Below, one piece after another: positions 7,746 to 14,708 of a DNA stretch of 64,000 bases. The stretch is taken from NCBI RefSeq assembly GCF_024600715.1, contig NZ_CP102332.1, positions 3,534,001 to 3,598,000 on the forward strand, in the 5' to 3' direction. The notes beneath the pieces were generated by a model that saw only the letters and a program-made list of their open reading frames with translations, did no database searches and was not told the origin of the DNA. This stretch comes from Streptomyces changanensis (GTDB lineage Bacteria > Actinomycetota > Actinomycetes > Streptomycetales > Streptomycetaceae). The translations under genes and the position numbers were made by a program. Every line of letters starts with the position of its first letter. Position 1 is the first letter of the stretch.

Positions 7746-9245
7746 ATGGCCCGTACTCCCCGCTCCCGGGGCAATCACTCGGGAACCCGCCAGGCTGCCC
7801 CGGCACCCGCCGGACGCGTGCGGAATGACCGGACGGACAACAGTCCGAAGGGCGCGAAAAGCGCGCGGACGCGGGGCGGCAACCGCTCCACCCCGCCACC
7901 GCCCGGCGATTTCGCCATGCCCGTCACCCACACGCCGTCGCTGCCGCCCGTCGAGTCCTTCGCCGACCTCGGCCTGCCCGCGCCGCTGCTGCGGGCGCTC
8001 GAAGCCGAAGGCGTGACCGCGCCGTTCCCCATCCAGGCGGCGACCCTCCCCAACTCCCTGGCGGGCCGCGACGTCCTCGGCCGCGGCCGCACCGGCTCCG
8101 GCAAGACCCTCGCCTTCGGGCTCGCCGTGCTCGGCCGGCTCGCCGGGACCCGCGCCGAGCCCCGCCGGCCGTCGGCGCTGGTCCTCGTCCCCACGCGGGA
8201 ACTCGCCCAGCAGGTGACCGACGCGCTCGCCCCGTACGCCCGCGCGCTCGGCCTGCGCCAGGCGACCGTCGTCGGCGGCGTGTCGATCGGCCGCCAGACC
8301 GCCGCCCTGCGCGGTGGCACGGACGTCCTCGTCGCCACCCCCGGCCGCCTCAAGGACCTCGTCACGCGCGGCGACTGCCAGCTGGACGACGTCAGCGTCA
8401 CCGTCCTCGACGAGGCCGACCAGATGACGGACATGGGCTTCCTGCCGCAGATCACCGGCCTGATCGACCAGACCCGGCCCGACGGGCAGCGGCTGCTCTT
8501 CTCCGCCACCCTCGACCGCAACGTCGACGCCCTCGTGCGGCGCTACCTCACCGACCCGGTCGTCCACTCCGTGGACCCGTCGGCGGGTGTGGTCACCTCG
8601 ATGGAGCACCACGTCCTGCACGTCCACGACACCGACAAGAACGCGACGGCGACCGAGATCGCCGCCCGTGACGGTCGCGTGATCATGTTCCTGGACACCA
8701 AGCACGGCGTCGACCGGTTCACCAAGCACCTCCTCAAGAGCGGCGTGCGGGCCTCCGCGCTGCACGGCGGCAAGAGCCAGCCGCAGCGCACCAGGACCCT
8801 CGCCCAGTTCAAGGAGGGCCACGTCTCGGTGCTGGTCGCGACGAACGTCGCCGCCCGCGGCATCCACGTCGACGACCTCGACCTCGTCGTGAACGTCGAC
8901 CCGCCCGGCGACCACAAGGACTACCTGCACCGCGGCGGCCGCACCGCCCGCGCCGGCGAGTCGGGCAGCGTCGTCACGCTGGTCCTCCCGCACCAGCGGC
9001 GCGACGTCGACCGCCTGATGGTGCACGCCGGCATCAAGCCGCGCACCACCTCCGTCCGCTCCGGGGAGGCCGAGCTGACCCGCATCACCGGCGCCCGTAC
9101 GCCGTCCGGCATACCGGTCGTCGTCACGGTCCCCACTCCCGCACCTGCCACGGCGGCGAAGCCCGCCGCCGCCGGCCGCGGACGACGCGGCGGGGCACGG
9201 CGGGGCCGCCGCCCGGCGCGTGGCGCAGCGAGCACCCAGCGGTGA
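7746..9245 (+). CDS. DEAD-box RNA helicase, copy 1
   Basis: This 499-residue ATP-dependent RNA helicase of the CsdA/RhlE type unwinds cold-stabilised RNA. It has the Q-motif region (FPIQAATLPNSLAGRDVLG), motif I RTGSGKT, motif II DEAD, motif III SAT and motif VI HRGGRTARAG, in order. The N-terminal 60 and C-terminal 60 residues are basic and low in complexity, probably for RNA binding. The ATG at 7746 follows GAGGAATG at 8 nt. It lies 150 bp downstream of the csp gene and is followed by a small partner gene; the paralogue at 15515-17023 has the same neighbours. Confidence 0.93.
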   Translation: MARTPRSRGNHSGTRQAAPAPAGRVRNDRTDNSPKGAKSARTRGGNRSTPPPPGDFAMPVTHTPSLPPVESFADLGLPAPLLRALEAEGVTAPFPIQAATLPNSLAGRDVLGRGRTGSGKTLAFGLAVLGRLAGTRAEPRRPSALVLVPTRELAQQVTDALAPYARALGLRQATVVGGVSIGRQTAALRGGTDVLVATPGRLKDLVTRGDCQLDDVSVTVLDEADQMTDMGFLPQITGLIDQTRPDGQRLLFSATLDRNVDALVRRYLTDPVVHSVDPSAGVVTSMEHHVLHVHDTDKNATATEIAARDGRVIMFLDTKHGVDRFTKHLLKSGVRASALHGGKSQPQRTRTLAQFKEGHVSVLVATNVAARGIHVDDLDLVVNVDPPGDHKDYLHRGGRTARAGESGSVVTLVLPHQRRDVDRLMVHAGIKPRTTSVRSGEAELTRITGARTPSGIPVVVTVPTPAPATAAKPAAAGRGRRGGARRGRRPARGAASTQR

Positions 9246-9339
9246 CCCCGCGCGGCGGCACCCCACACACGCCGCCGCGCACCCCACCCGGACGTCCCGA
9301 CCCGTCCACCGACCGACGACACGACCCTGCGAGGCCGCC

Positions 9340-9600
9340 ATGCGCTGTGTGATCGCCAGCTTCCCCTTCGACTTCGTCCCAAGCGAGGTGCAGACGCTGA
9401 TGGCCGGCGTCACGCCCGAGCCCGCCGTGGGGCCCTGCGCGGTCATCGGCGACCACACCTACCCGGTCAAGCAGGTCGGTGAGGTGATCACCCGGCAGGA
9501 CCGGCGCGACTTCACCGCCGCCGAGGTGACCCGGGCCCTGCGACGCCTCGGCTTCACCTGCGTCACCGCCCCGACGCCCTCCGCCGACCCGCTGGGCTGA
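9340..9600 (+). CDS. Small conserved protein linked to the helicase, copy 1
   Basis: This 86-residue protein begins MRCVIASFPF and contains the core YPVKQVGEVITRQDRRDFTAAEV followed by a helix ending in LGFTC. A paralogue sharing these segments sits downstream of the second DEAD-box helicase (14709-15029), so it belongs to the cold-shock module rather than being incidental. It has two Cys and no export signal. Its function is unknown; a helicase or RNA accessory role is inferred from the two-fold linkage only. Confidence 0.8.
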   Translation: MRCVIASFPFDFVPSEVQTLMAGVTPEPAVGPCAVIGDHTYPVKQVGEVITRQDRRDFTAAEVTRALRRLGFTCVTAPTPSADPLG

Positions 9601-9899
9601 CCGCACGCACGCCGCGGCCCCGGCCCGGTGCCGGCCGACCGGTTTGACGTACGTCGACATGTGACGCGTCGCACATGGCGTGCCGCGCCGCAGGGCACGC
9701 CGAAGCGTGCCGTGGCGGAGCCGTACCGTGTGCGAGGACGTTGCGTGCGCAGCCGTGCCGCGTGTGCGGACGGGGGCCGAGTGCGCGGACGGGCCGCGTG
9801 CGCGGCGTGCCCGTACGCGGAGGCGTACGGCGTGATGCCTCCGGCACCGTGCGGCGCGCGCCGCACGACATCGCGTGACGCGGGGGACGAGACGTGGTG
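9601..9899. other. Intergenic region with a CRP-like palindrome
   Basis: No coding region is supported. A palindrome ATGTGACGCGTCGCACAT (9659-9676) has GTG-N8-CAC spacing as in CRP-type sites. The remainder is rich in GTACGC/GCGTAC strings. Confidence 0.35.
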
Positions 9900-9924
9900 G
9901 GGGCGGCCGGGGTCCGGCCGCCCC
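9900..9924 (-). terminator. Terminator hairpin of the GvpU-like gene
   Basis: GGGGCGGCCGG and CCGGCCGCCCC form an 11-bp stem with a GGT loop, placed just after the stop codon of the minus-strand gene. Confidence 0.65.
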
Positions 9925-9930
9925 GGCCGC

Positions 9931-10305
9931 TCAGTCGTCCGTGTAGCTGAAGTCACCCACCGTCCACGCGTTCACGTCCGCGATGGCCACGCGGTACATT
10001 CCGCCCGTCTCCGGGATCCCCAGGGTGCCCTGGAGAATCCGCGCCACGTGGAAGTGCAGATACGTCGGGGCCGCGTCCTTCTCGGGACGCGCCTCTTCCG
10101 GCGGCGACGCGAACCCCGCGGCGAACGCGCCGAGTCGCTCCGAGTCCCGCAGGACCTCCGCCACCCGCTGCCGCCACGCGGCCTCGGGGGCGAGCCGCCC
10201 GGTGATGACCGCACCGTTGACCACGACGGTGAGGGACATCTGATTGGACTGCTCCGTTTCCACGGTGGCCGCGACGTTCACGAGCAGTGCATCAGGCTTC
10301 GTCAT
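9931..10305 (-). CDS. GvpU-like gas-vesicle accessory family protein
   Basis: This 124-residue protein has a pattern I recall from Bacillus megaterium GvpU: a strand with VNGAVITGRL, a helix, a stretch with YLHFHVARI, and a final strand pair with YRVAIADVNAWTVGDF. GvpU in gas-vesicle loci promotes clustering of vesicles. No gvpA, gvpF or other gas-vesicle gene occurs in this window, so this is an orphan copy, and its role here may differ. A TAGGTT -10 box lies 6 nt before the ATG, so the mRNA is probably leaderless. The family match is from memory, not a search. Confidence 0.65.
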   Translation of the reverse strand: MTKPDALLVNVAATVETEQSNQMSLTVVVNGAVITGRLAPEAAWRQRVAEVLRDSERLGAFAAGFASPPEEARPEKDAAPTYLHFHVARILQGTLGIPETGGMYRVAIADVNAWTVGDFSYTDD

Positions 10306-10740
10306 GCCCCGAACCTACAATCCCCGGCGGCGAAGTGGTGCCCCCGCACCCAAGCCGGCTCCGCCCGGCCCGCCCGGGACGCCGCCCGCACCCCACCCCG
10401 TACCCCCGTCGTCACGCTCCGCCATCAGCCGGCGCCGGTCGTCCCCGGTGTGCACGGCGCCCCGGGTCGGCGCCTGCCGGTGGCCCGAGCCGTCGCCCCA
10501 CCCGTGGTGTGCGGCGGTCGCACGGGCCAGGCCGGGACACGACCTGGCCGACCGCCTCGAACCCCTCCTCCGGGGAGAGTTCGACCCCGTCGGGCCCCCG
10601 CCCCCCGGACCTCGTCGGGTACGCGGCGGCGTCGATCAGCCGGTTCGCGCCGGGCGATCTCCTGCCTCGTCGCGGCACGCGGGGGTGAACCGGCCCCGGC
10701 AGCCGTGTCCGGAGCCCGCCCGACCGGTGTTGATCACCCC
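10306..10740. other. Intergenic region, no gene seen
   Basis: Apart from the promoter of the GvpU-like gene at its left end, this 435-bp divergent spacer has only GC-rich sequence. I see no coding signal, hairpin or clear operator. Confidence 0.4.
10312..10317 (-). promoter_or_regulatory. -10 box of a leaderless transcript (GvpU-like gene)
   Basis: TAGGTT on the minus strand is separated from the ATG by 6 nt, which puts the transcription start at or next to the start codon. No ribosome binding site is present. Confidence 0.55.
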
Positions 10741-11343
10741 GTGAACGACTCGACGACCTGCCCGATACTGCCCCTTGAGCCCCTTGAGCCCCTTGAGGGC
10801 CTTGATTCCCTGGCGCCTCGCGCGCCCCTCGCCGGCACGCCCGGCACTCCCGGTCCCGCATCCGCGCTGCCGCCCGCGCCCGTCGCCCCCGCCGGGCCCG
10901 TCGCCCCGTATGCGCTGCCTGCCCGGCCCGCGGCGCCCGGTGGCGCCGGTGTCCGCTCCTGTACGACCGCCGCCGACACGCTCACCATCCGGCTCGCCGG
11001 CGAAGTCGACCGGTACAGCGCCGCCCCGCTGAGGGTGGTGCTGACGGTGGCGGTCGTCTACGGGTACCGCGGACTCGTCCTGGACGCCACGGCGGTCACC
11101 TTCTGCGACTCGGCGCTCCTCGATGTCGTTGCGTGGTGGCAGCGGGACCGGCGGCGGCTGCGGCTCGTCCCCTCCGGGGCGGTCGACCGCCTGCTGCGCG
11201 CGGCCCGCGCGGCGGGCGCCGCACCGGTCATCACCCCCCACCGGCCGGAGCGGACCCACCGGCCGGAGCGGACCCACCGGCCGGAGGGAGCCCACGGGAC
11301 GCAACAGGCCCCCGGCCGGAGCGGAGCCGCCGGACGAAGGTGA
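10741..11343 (+). CDS. STAS-domain protein (anti-sigma antagonist-like)
   Basis: This protein has 200 residues: a Pro/Leu/Ala-rich disordered first 75 (with LEPLEPLEG repeats), a STAS domain from about 75 to 175 (TLTIRLAGEVDRYSAAPLRVVL, LVLDATAVTFCDSALLDVV), and a repeat-rich tail. STAS proteins bind anti-sigma kinases and are switched off by Ser phosphorylation in a DSSG motif; here the corresponding segment is D123-S124-A-L, so the usual phosphosite context is altered. The tail is encoded by 18-bp tandem repeats and overlaps the convergent permease gene by 113 bp. The GTG start has no clear ribosome binding site. Confidence 0.75.
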   Translation: MNDSTTCPILPLEPLEPLEGLDSLAPRAPLAGTPGTPGPASALPPAPVAPAGPVAPYALPARPAAPGGAGVRSCTTAADTLTIRLAGEVDRYSAAPLRVVLTVAVVYGYRGLVLDATAVTFCDSALLDVVAWWQRDRRRLRLVPSGAVDRLLRAARAAGAAPVITPHRPERTHRPERTHRPEGAHGTQQAPGRSGAAGRR

Positions 11344-12451
11344 CCCGCCGGGCGGAGGTGACCCGCCGGGCGGAGGTGACCCGCCGGGCGGTGGGTCCGC
11401 TCCGGCCGGTGGGGCCGCGCCGGGCGGCGTCGGGGGCGTGCACCGCGCCGGCGGCCTCCGGCTCGGGCGCCCCCACTGCCCCCACCGCCACCACGGGCGT
11501 CCCGGCCGCATCCGCATCCACATCTGTATCCGCGTCCGCGGCGATGTCCGCGGCGGAGTCGGCGATGTCAGCAGCGGCGTCGGGGGCGTTCTGGCGGCGG
11601 TGTGCGCGGACGGCGTGGGCCACGGCCGCCGCCCACACGGCGCACACCAGCGCGTACACCGCTCCCTGCGTGGCGCCCCCGGCCGAGACGCCGTCGGAGC
11701 GCAGCAGCGTCCGGACATTGGTCAGGACGATGAGACCGCCCACGGCCGCCCCGAGCACGCGCGCCGGGAGGTGGCGTACCAGCCAGGCGGCGAGCGGCGC
11801 GGCGACGAGGCCGCCCGCGAGCAGGGCGGCGGCCCAGGTGGGGTCGATGCCCTGCGAGCCGAGCCCGACGAGGAAGCCGAGGCTCGCGGCGACCGCGACC
11901 AGGAACTCGCTGGTGTCGACCGAGCCGATGACCTTGCGCGGCTCCAGGCGGCCACCGGCCAGGAGGGCCGGGGTGCCGACCGGGCCCCACCCGCCGCCGC
12001 CCGTCGCGTCGAGGAACCCGGCGGCCACGCCGAGCGGTGCGAGGAAGCGTCTGCGCAGGGGCTTGCCGACGTTGCCGGTGGGCAGGCCGAGCAGGGTGAA
12101 GCGGCCGAGCACGTAGAGGCCGAGGCCCAGCAGGATCAGCGCCGTCAGCGGCGCGGCGAGGGCGGTGGAGAGGCCGGACAGGAAGGTCGCGCCGGCGAAG
12201 GCACCGACCGCGCCGGGAACGCCGATCCGGGCGACGACCTTCCAGTCGACGTTCCCGAACCGCCAGTGGGCCGCCCCGGAGGCGAGCGTGGTGCCGATCT
12301 CCGCGAGGTGGACGGTCGCGGAGGCGCCGGCCGGGTGCGTACCGAAGGCGAGCAGCAGGCTCGTCGACGTGACGCCGTAGGCCATTCCCAGGGCACCGTC
12401 GACGAGTTGCGCGCCGAGCCCCGCCAGGGCCAGCAGGACCAGCGTCTTCAC
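11231..12451 (-). CDS. TauE/SafE-type sulfite/sulfonate exporter-like permease
   Basis: This 406-residue membrane protein's first 300 residues form the TauE/SafE fold: eight or so hydrophobic helices, an inverted repeat and conserved turns (GAQLVDGALGMAYG early, GFLDATGGGGWGPVGTP in the second half). Members move sulfite, sulfonates or related anions. The last 100 residues are hydrophilic, repetitive and absent from usual members, and are encoded in the overlap with the STAS gene. The GTG start follows GGAGG at 5 nt. The upstream gene is an Rrf2 regulator, and a candidate operator lies 22 bp before the start, pointing to sulfur control. Confidence 0.85.
   Translation of the reverse strand: MKTLVLLALAGLGAQLVDGALGMAYGVTSTSLLLAFGTHPAGASATVHLAEIGTTLASGAAHWRFGNVDWKVVARIGVPGAVGAFAGATFLSGLSTALAAPLTALILLGLGLYVLGRFTLLGLPTGNVGKPLRRRFLAPLGVAAGFLDATGGGGWGPVGTPALLAGGRLEPRKVIGSVDTSEFLVAVAASLGFLVGLGSQGIDPTWAAALLAGGLVAAPLAAWLVRHLPARVLGAAVGGLIVLTNVRTLLRSDGVSAGGATQGAVYALVCAVWAAAVAHAVRAHRRQNAPDAAADIADSAADIAADADTDVDADAAGTPVVAVGAVGAPEPEAAGAVHAPDAARRGPTGRSGPTARRVTSARRVTSARRVTFVRRLRSGRGPVASRGLPPAGGSAPAGGSAPAGGG
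11239..11391. repeat. Two 18-bp tandem repeat arrays
   Basis: A CACCGGCCGGAGCGGACC unit is repeated 2.7 times at 11239-11287, and a GACCCGCCGGGCGGAGGT unit nearly three times at 11342-11391. Both periods are multiples of three, so the arrays encode in-frame repeats in the overlapping ends of the STAS and permease genes. Confidence 0.85.
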
Positions 12452-12472
12452 GGCCGCCTCCAGACCACCCGG

Positions 12473-12494
12473 TCCCCTACCGGATGGGTAGGAA
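12473..12494 (-). promoter_or_regulatory. Candidate Rrf2 operator before the permease gene
   Basis: CCTACC and GGTAGG form a 6-bp inverted repeat with a 5-bp spacer (CCTACCggatgGGTAGG). A related palindrome, TTCCCTA-N9-TAGGGAA, lies at 13314-13336 on the other side of the Rrf2 gene. The shared CCTA/TAGG halves make this a likely binding site for the adjacent regulator. Confidence 0.5.
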
Positions 12495-12595
12495 TACTGA
12501 CGGGCCGTCACCGCCCACGCAACCGGGCGGTCGTCCGGCGGGCGGTGCCCCCTCGCCACGCCCTGGGGGAAGGGGCGCGGGGGCGGGGTGGCGCC

Positions 12596-13054
12596 TCAGG
12601 GGTTGGACCAGGCGGCCGGGTCCTCCGCCAACGCGCCGACGGACGGGGGCAGCTCGCCCGCCGCCACGTCGGCGAGGGAGACCCCTTCGAGGATGCTCCG
12701 CACGTTCGCCCGCAGGGCGATCCACAGGGGCAGCAGCGACTCGGCGGGGCCGCTGTAGGAGAGCTCCGGCGGGCGGACCCCGCGTACGGAGACCAGGGGC
12801 CCGTCGACGGCCCGCACCACGTCGGCGATGCTGACGTCCCGCGCGGGCCTCGCCAGCCGGTAACCGCCGTTGACACCGCGCTGGCTGACGACGAGCCCGC
12901 CACGGCGCATGTCGTTGAGGATGCCTTCGAGGAACTTGTGCGGGATGTCCTGCGCCTCCGCGATGGCCTCGGCCTTCAGGTGCGCCGTCGGACCGGCGGT
13001 GGCGAGCAGCAGCGCGGCGCGCACCGCGTAGTCCGCCTTGGCCGAGATTCGCAT
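12596..13054 (-). CDS. Rrf2-family transcriptional regulator without cysteines
   Basis: This 152-residue regulator has the Rrf2 winged helix (MRISAKADYAVRAALLLA, IPHKFLEGILNDMRRGGLV, RGVNGGYRLAR). IscR and NsrR relatives bind an Fe-S cluster with three Cys; this protein has no Cys at all, so it belongs with CymR-like members that sense metabolites or partner proteins rather than clusters. CymR controls cysteine and sulfur genes, which fits the adjacent TauE/SafE permease and the sulfur-type leader peptide. A GATAAT -10 box lies 6 nt before the ATG, so the mRNA is probably leaderless. Confidence 0.88.
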   Translation of the reverse strand: MRISAKADYAVRAALLLATAGPTAHLKAEAIAEAQDIPHKFLEGILNDMRRGGLVVSQRGVNGGYRLARPARDVSIADVVRAVDGPLVSVRGVRPPELSYSGPAESLLPLWIALRANVRSILEGVSLADVAAGELPPSVGALAEDPAAWSNP

Positions 13055-13060
13055 GGGTCC

Positions 13061-13066
13061 ATTATC
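13061..13066 (-). promoter_or_regulatory. -10 box of a leaderless rrf2 transcript
   Basis: GATAAT on the minus strand matches five of six TATAAT bases and is 6 nt from the ATG. The -35 zone falls in the tandem repeat that follows. Confidence 0.5.
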
Positions 13067-13068
13067 CC

Positions 13069-13163
13069 GTCCGCCCGTCCGCCCGTCCGCCCGTCCGCCC
13101 GCCCGCCCGTACGCCCGCCCGCCCGCCCGTCCGTTCGTCCGCCCGTCCGTCCGCACGTCCGCC
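13069..13163. repeat. GTCCGCCC tandem repeat
   Basis: An 8-bp unit (GTCCGCCC and variants such as GTACGCCC and GTCCGTTC) is repeated about 11 times directly upstream of the Rrf2 promoter. The purine/pyrimidine arrangement is unlike coding sequence; copy number could vary between strains and change the -35 region. Confidence 0.85.
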
Positions 13164-13313
13164 CGGCGGGGCCTGCCCGTCTGCCTGGCGGCCCGTCTGG
13201 CGGCGCCCGCCCGTCTGCCGGCTCGCCCCCCACCCGTCCGCCCGCCGTCCACCCGGGCCGCGGCCCAGGCCGGCCGTGCCCGGACGCGTCGGGTGGACCG
13301 TCACGCCCTCTCA

Positions 13314-13336
13314 TTCCCTAGGAAAAAGGTAGGGAA
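13314..13336 (+). promoter_or_regulatory. Palindromic operator before the leader peptide
   Basis: TTCCCTA and TAGGGAA are perfect 7-bp arms around GGAAAAAGG. It resembles the inverted repeat before the TauE/SafE gene. A TTGACG (13340-13345) follows, 30 nt upstream of the leader-peptide ATG, so this is the probable control region of that transcript. Confidence 0.55.
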
Positions 13337-13374
13337 GCCTTGACGGTGGTGCCGGGCGGCCCGAGGATGTCCCC

Positions 13375-13458
13375 ATGTCCTCGACGCAGCAGCCGCTCGT
13401 ACGCCGCAGGCATGTCGACCTCCGTCGCGTCGCCAGTGCCATCTGCCGCTGCGCGTAA
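13375..13458 (+). CDS. Leader peptide of the sulfur/cysteine attenuator type
   Basis: This is a 27-residue ORF (MSSTQQPLVRRRHVDLRRVA... ending SAICRCA, then TAA), preceded by GAGGAT at 7 nt. The RRRHVDL-RVASAICRC pattern matches the short peptides annotated as putative leader peptides in Streptomyces and other actinobacteria, usually just upstream of sulfur-assimilation or transport genes. The two closely spaced Cys codons near the end would let ribosome stalling report cysteine supply. What follows here is an orphan winged-helix gene 255 bp downstream, not an obvious sulfur gene, so the regulated target is unclear. Confidence 0.75.
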   Translation: MSSTQQPLVRRRHVDLRRVASAICRCA

Positions 13459-13712
13459 CCGGGTCCGCCCCGCCCCCTCCCCGTGCCCGCGGCACCGTCG
13501 CCGCGCCGCGCTTCCCGTCGACCGCCACCGCCTCCGCAGCCCGCGGCGACGTCCCGCCCTCGCCCCGCCCGGGCGCCACGCCGTCCCCGTCCCGTAGGTC
13601 CGCGTCCTGTCGGACCGCAGGGGCCGGGGCCGGTACCCGTGCGCCAGCGCGAGCGCCCCCCGCCCGTGGGTGCCCACGTGGCATCACCCCCGACCGACCG
13701 AAGGGGTTCACC
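13459..13712. other. Spacer between leader peptide and winged-helix gene
   Basis: This is 254 bp of GC-rich sequence, C-rich on the plus strand, without a supported gene. If the leader peptide works by attenuation, the responsive hairpins should lie in this part, but no single strong terminator stem stands out by eye. Confidence 0.4.
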
Positions 13713-14309
13713 GTGACCACCGCACCGTTCGCCGCCGACCACCCGACCACCGCCCCCCGTCTGCGCCTGGTGGGGCCCCGTCCCGCCGAACCGCACGTCG
13801 GCTACCTCGTGTTCCTGCCCGACGGCGTCGACCCCATGGCGCTGCTGACCACCCACGGCGTACGACCGGAGGTCCACCGGCTCGCCCCCCGGGCGGCCCC
13901 GGTCACGGCCCGGCCGCCCGTCCCCGGTCCCACCGCCGGCCCCACCACCGGCCCCACCGCCGGATCCGCCGCCGGCCCCACCGCCGGATCCGTCACCGGT
14001 TCCGGGCAGGTGTACGCGGACGACGCGGTCCGCGTCGACCCCGACCGGCGGACCGTCCACGTCGACGGTGTCGAACTGGACCTGACCTACCTCGAGTTCG
14101 GGCTCCTCGCCCACCTCGTCGCCCACCCGCACATGGTCCACTCGCGAGAGTCCCTCGTGTCGGGGGTCTGGGGCTACGGGTACATCGGCGACGGGCGCAC
14201 CGTCGACGTCCACGTGGCCCGGCTGCGGCGCAAGCTCGGCCCCGCGCACCGGGACCGGATCGTCACCGTCCGCCGCGTCGGCTACAAGTACGTGCCCGAC
14301 CACCGGTGA
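13713..14309 (+). CDS. Orphan winged-helix (OmpR/PhoB-type) DNA-binding protein
   Basis: This 198-residue protein's C-terminal 95 residues form the effector domain of OmpR/PhoB response regulators (DLTYLEFGLLAHLV, SRESLVSGVWGYGYIGDGR, VDVHVARLRRKLG, VRRVGYKYVP). The N-terminal part is not a receiver domain: it lacks the Asp-Asp pocket and phospho-acceptor and ends in a PTAGPTTGPTAGS repeat linker. It therefore probably binds DNA without classical phosphorylation. The GTG follows AAGGGG. A strong hairpin 230 bp downstream ends the transcript. Confidence 0.85.
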   Translation: MTTAPFAADHPTTAPRLRLVGPRPAEPHVGYLVFLPDGVDPMALLTTHGVRPEVHRLAPRAAPVTARPPVPGPTAGPTTGPTAGSAAGPTAGSVTGSGQVYADDAVRVDPDRRTVHVDGVELDLTYLEFGLLAHLVAHPHMVHSRESLVSGVWGYGYIGDGRTVDVHVARLRRKLGPAHRDRIVTVRRVGYKYVPDHR

Positions 14310-14539
14310 CCGGCCGGGCCGCCCCCGCCCCGGCCACGTCGCCGCCGCGGTCGCCGATCGGCTCCACCGGGCCGTCCCGGTAACCCCTGCCCCCGCCCGG
14401 TGCGCCACCGCCGGGCGGCCCATCCACGCCCCGGTCCGTGCCCGCCCGCGCTCCGCTGCGGAACGGCGGTGACGGGAGGTGGCGCCCGAGGCCCCGGGGG
14501 GTGATCGCCCGTCAGCCGGGGACGACCGCCCGGGAACGG

Positions 14540-14582
14540 CCACAGCCCCACCGGCGCGGTGGACGCGCCGGTGGGGCTGTGG
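14540..14582 (+). terminator. Strong 19-bp terminator hairpin
   Basis: CCACAGCCCCACCGGCGCG and its exact complement are separated by a 5-nt loop. It lies between the winged-helix gene and the minus-strand cold-shock module, and could stop transcription from both sides. Confidence 0.75.
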
Positions 14583-14585
14583 TTC

Positions 14586-14700
14586 CGCCCGCCGGCCGGG
14601 CCGGCGGACGGGGGTGTGGGTCCTGCCCGACGGCCGGGTGGGCCGAAGGGGGTGTGGGTCCTACCCGTCGGCCGGACGGGCCGACGGGCGTGTGGTCCTG
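14586..14700. repeat. Three degenerate 38-bp repeats
   Basis: Three consecutive units each contain a GC-rich imperfect palindrome (GGCCGG..GGGCCG) followed by GGGTGTGGGTCCT or a close variant. They start right after the terminator hairpin. Confidence 0.6.
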
Positions 14701-14708
14701 TCCGGCGG

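Noticed and set aside
13311..14543. A long minus-strand open frame covering the leader peptide and winged-helix gene
   Set aside because: It is rich in Arg and Gly with no conserved motif, and the plus strand has both a recognisable OmpR-type domain and a conserved leader peptide.
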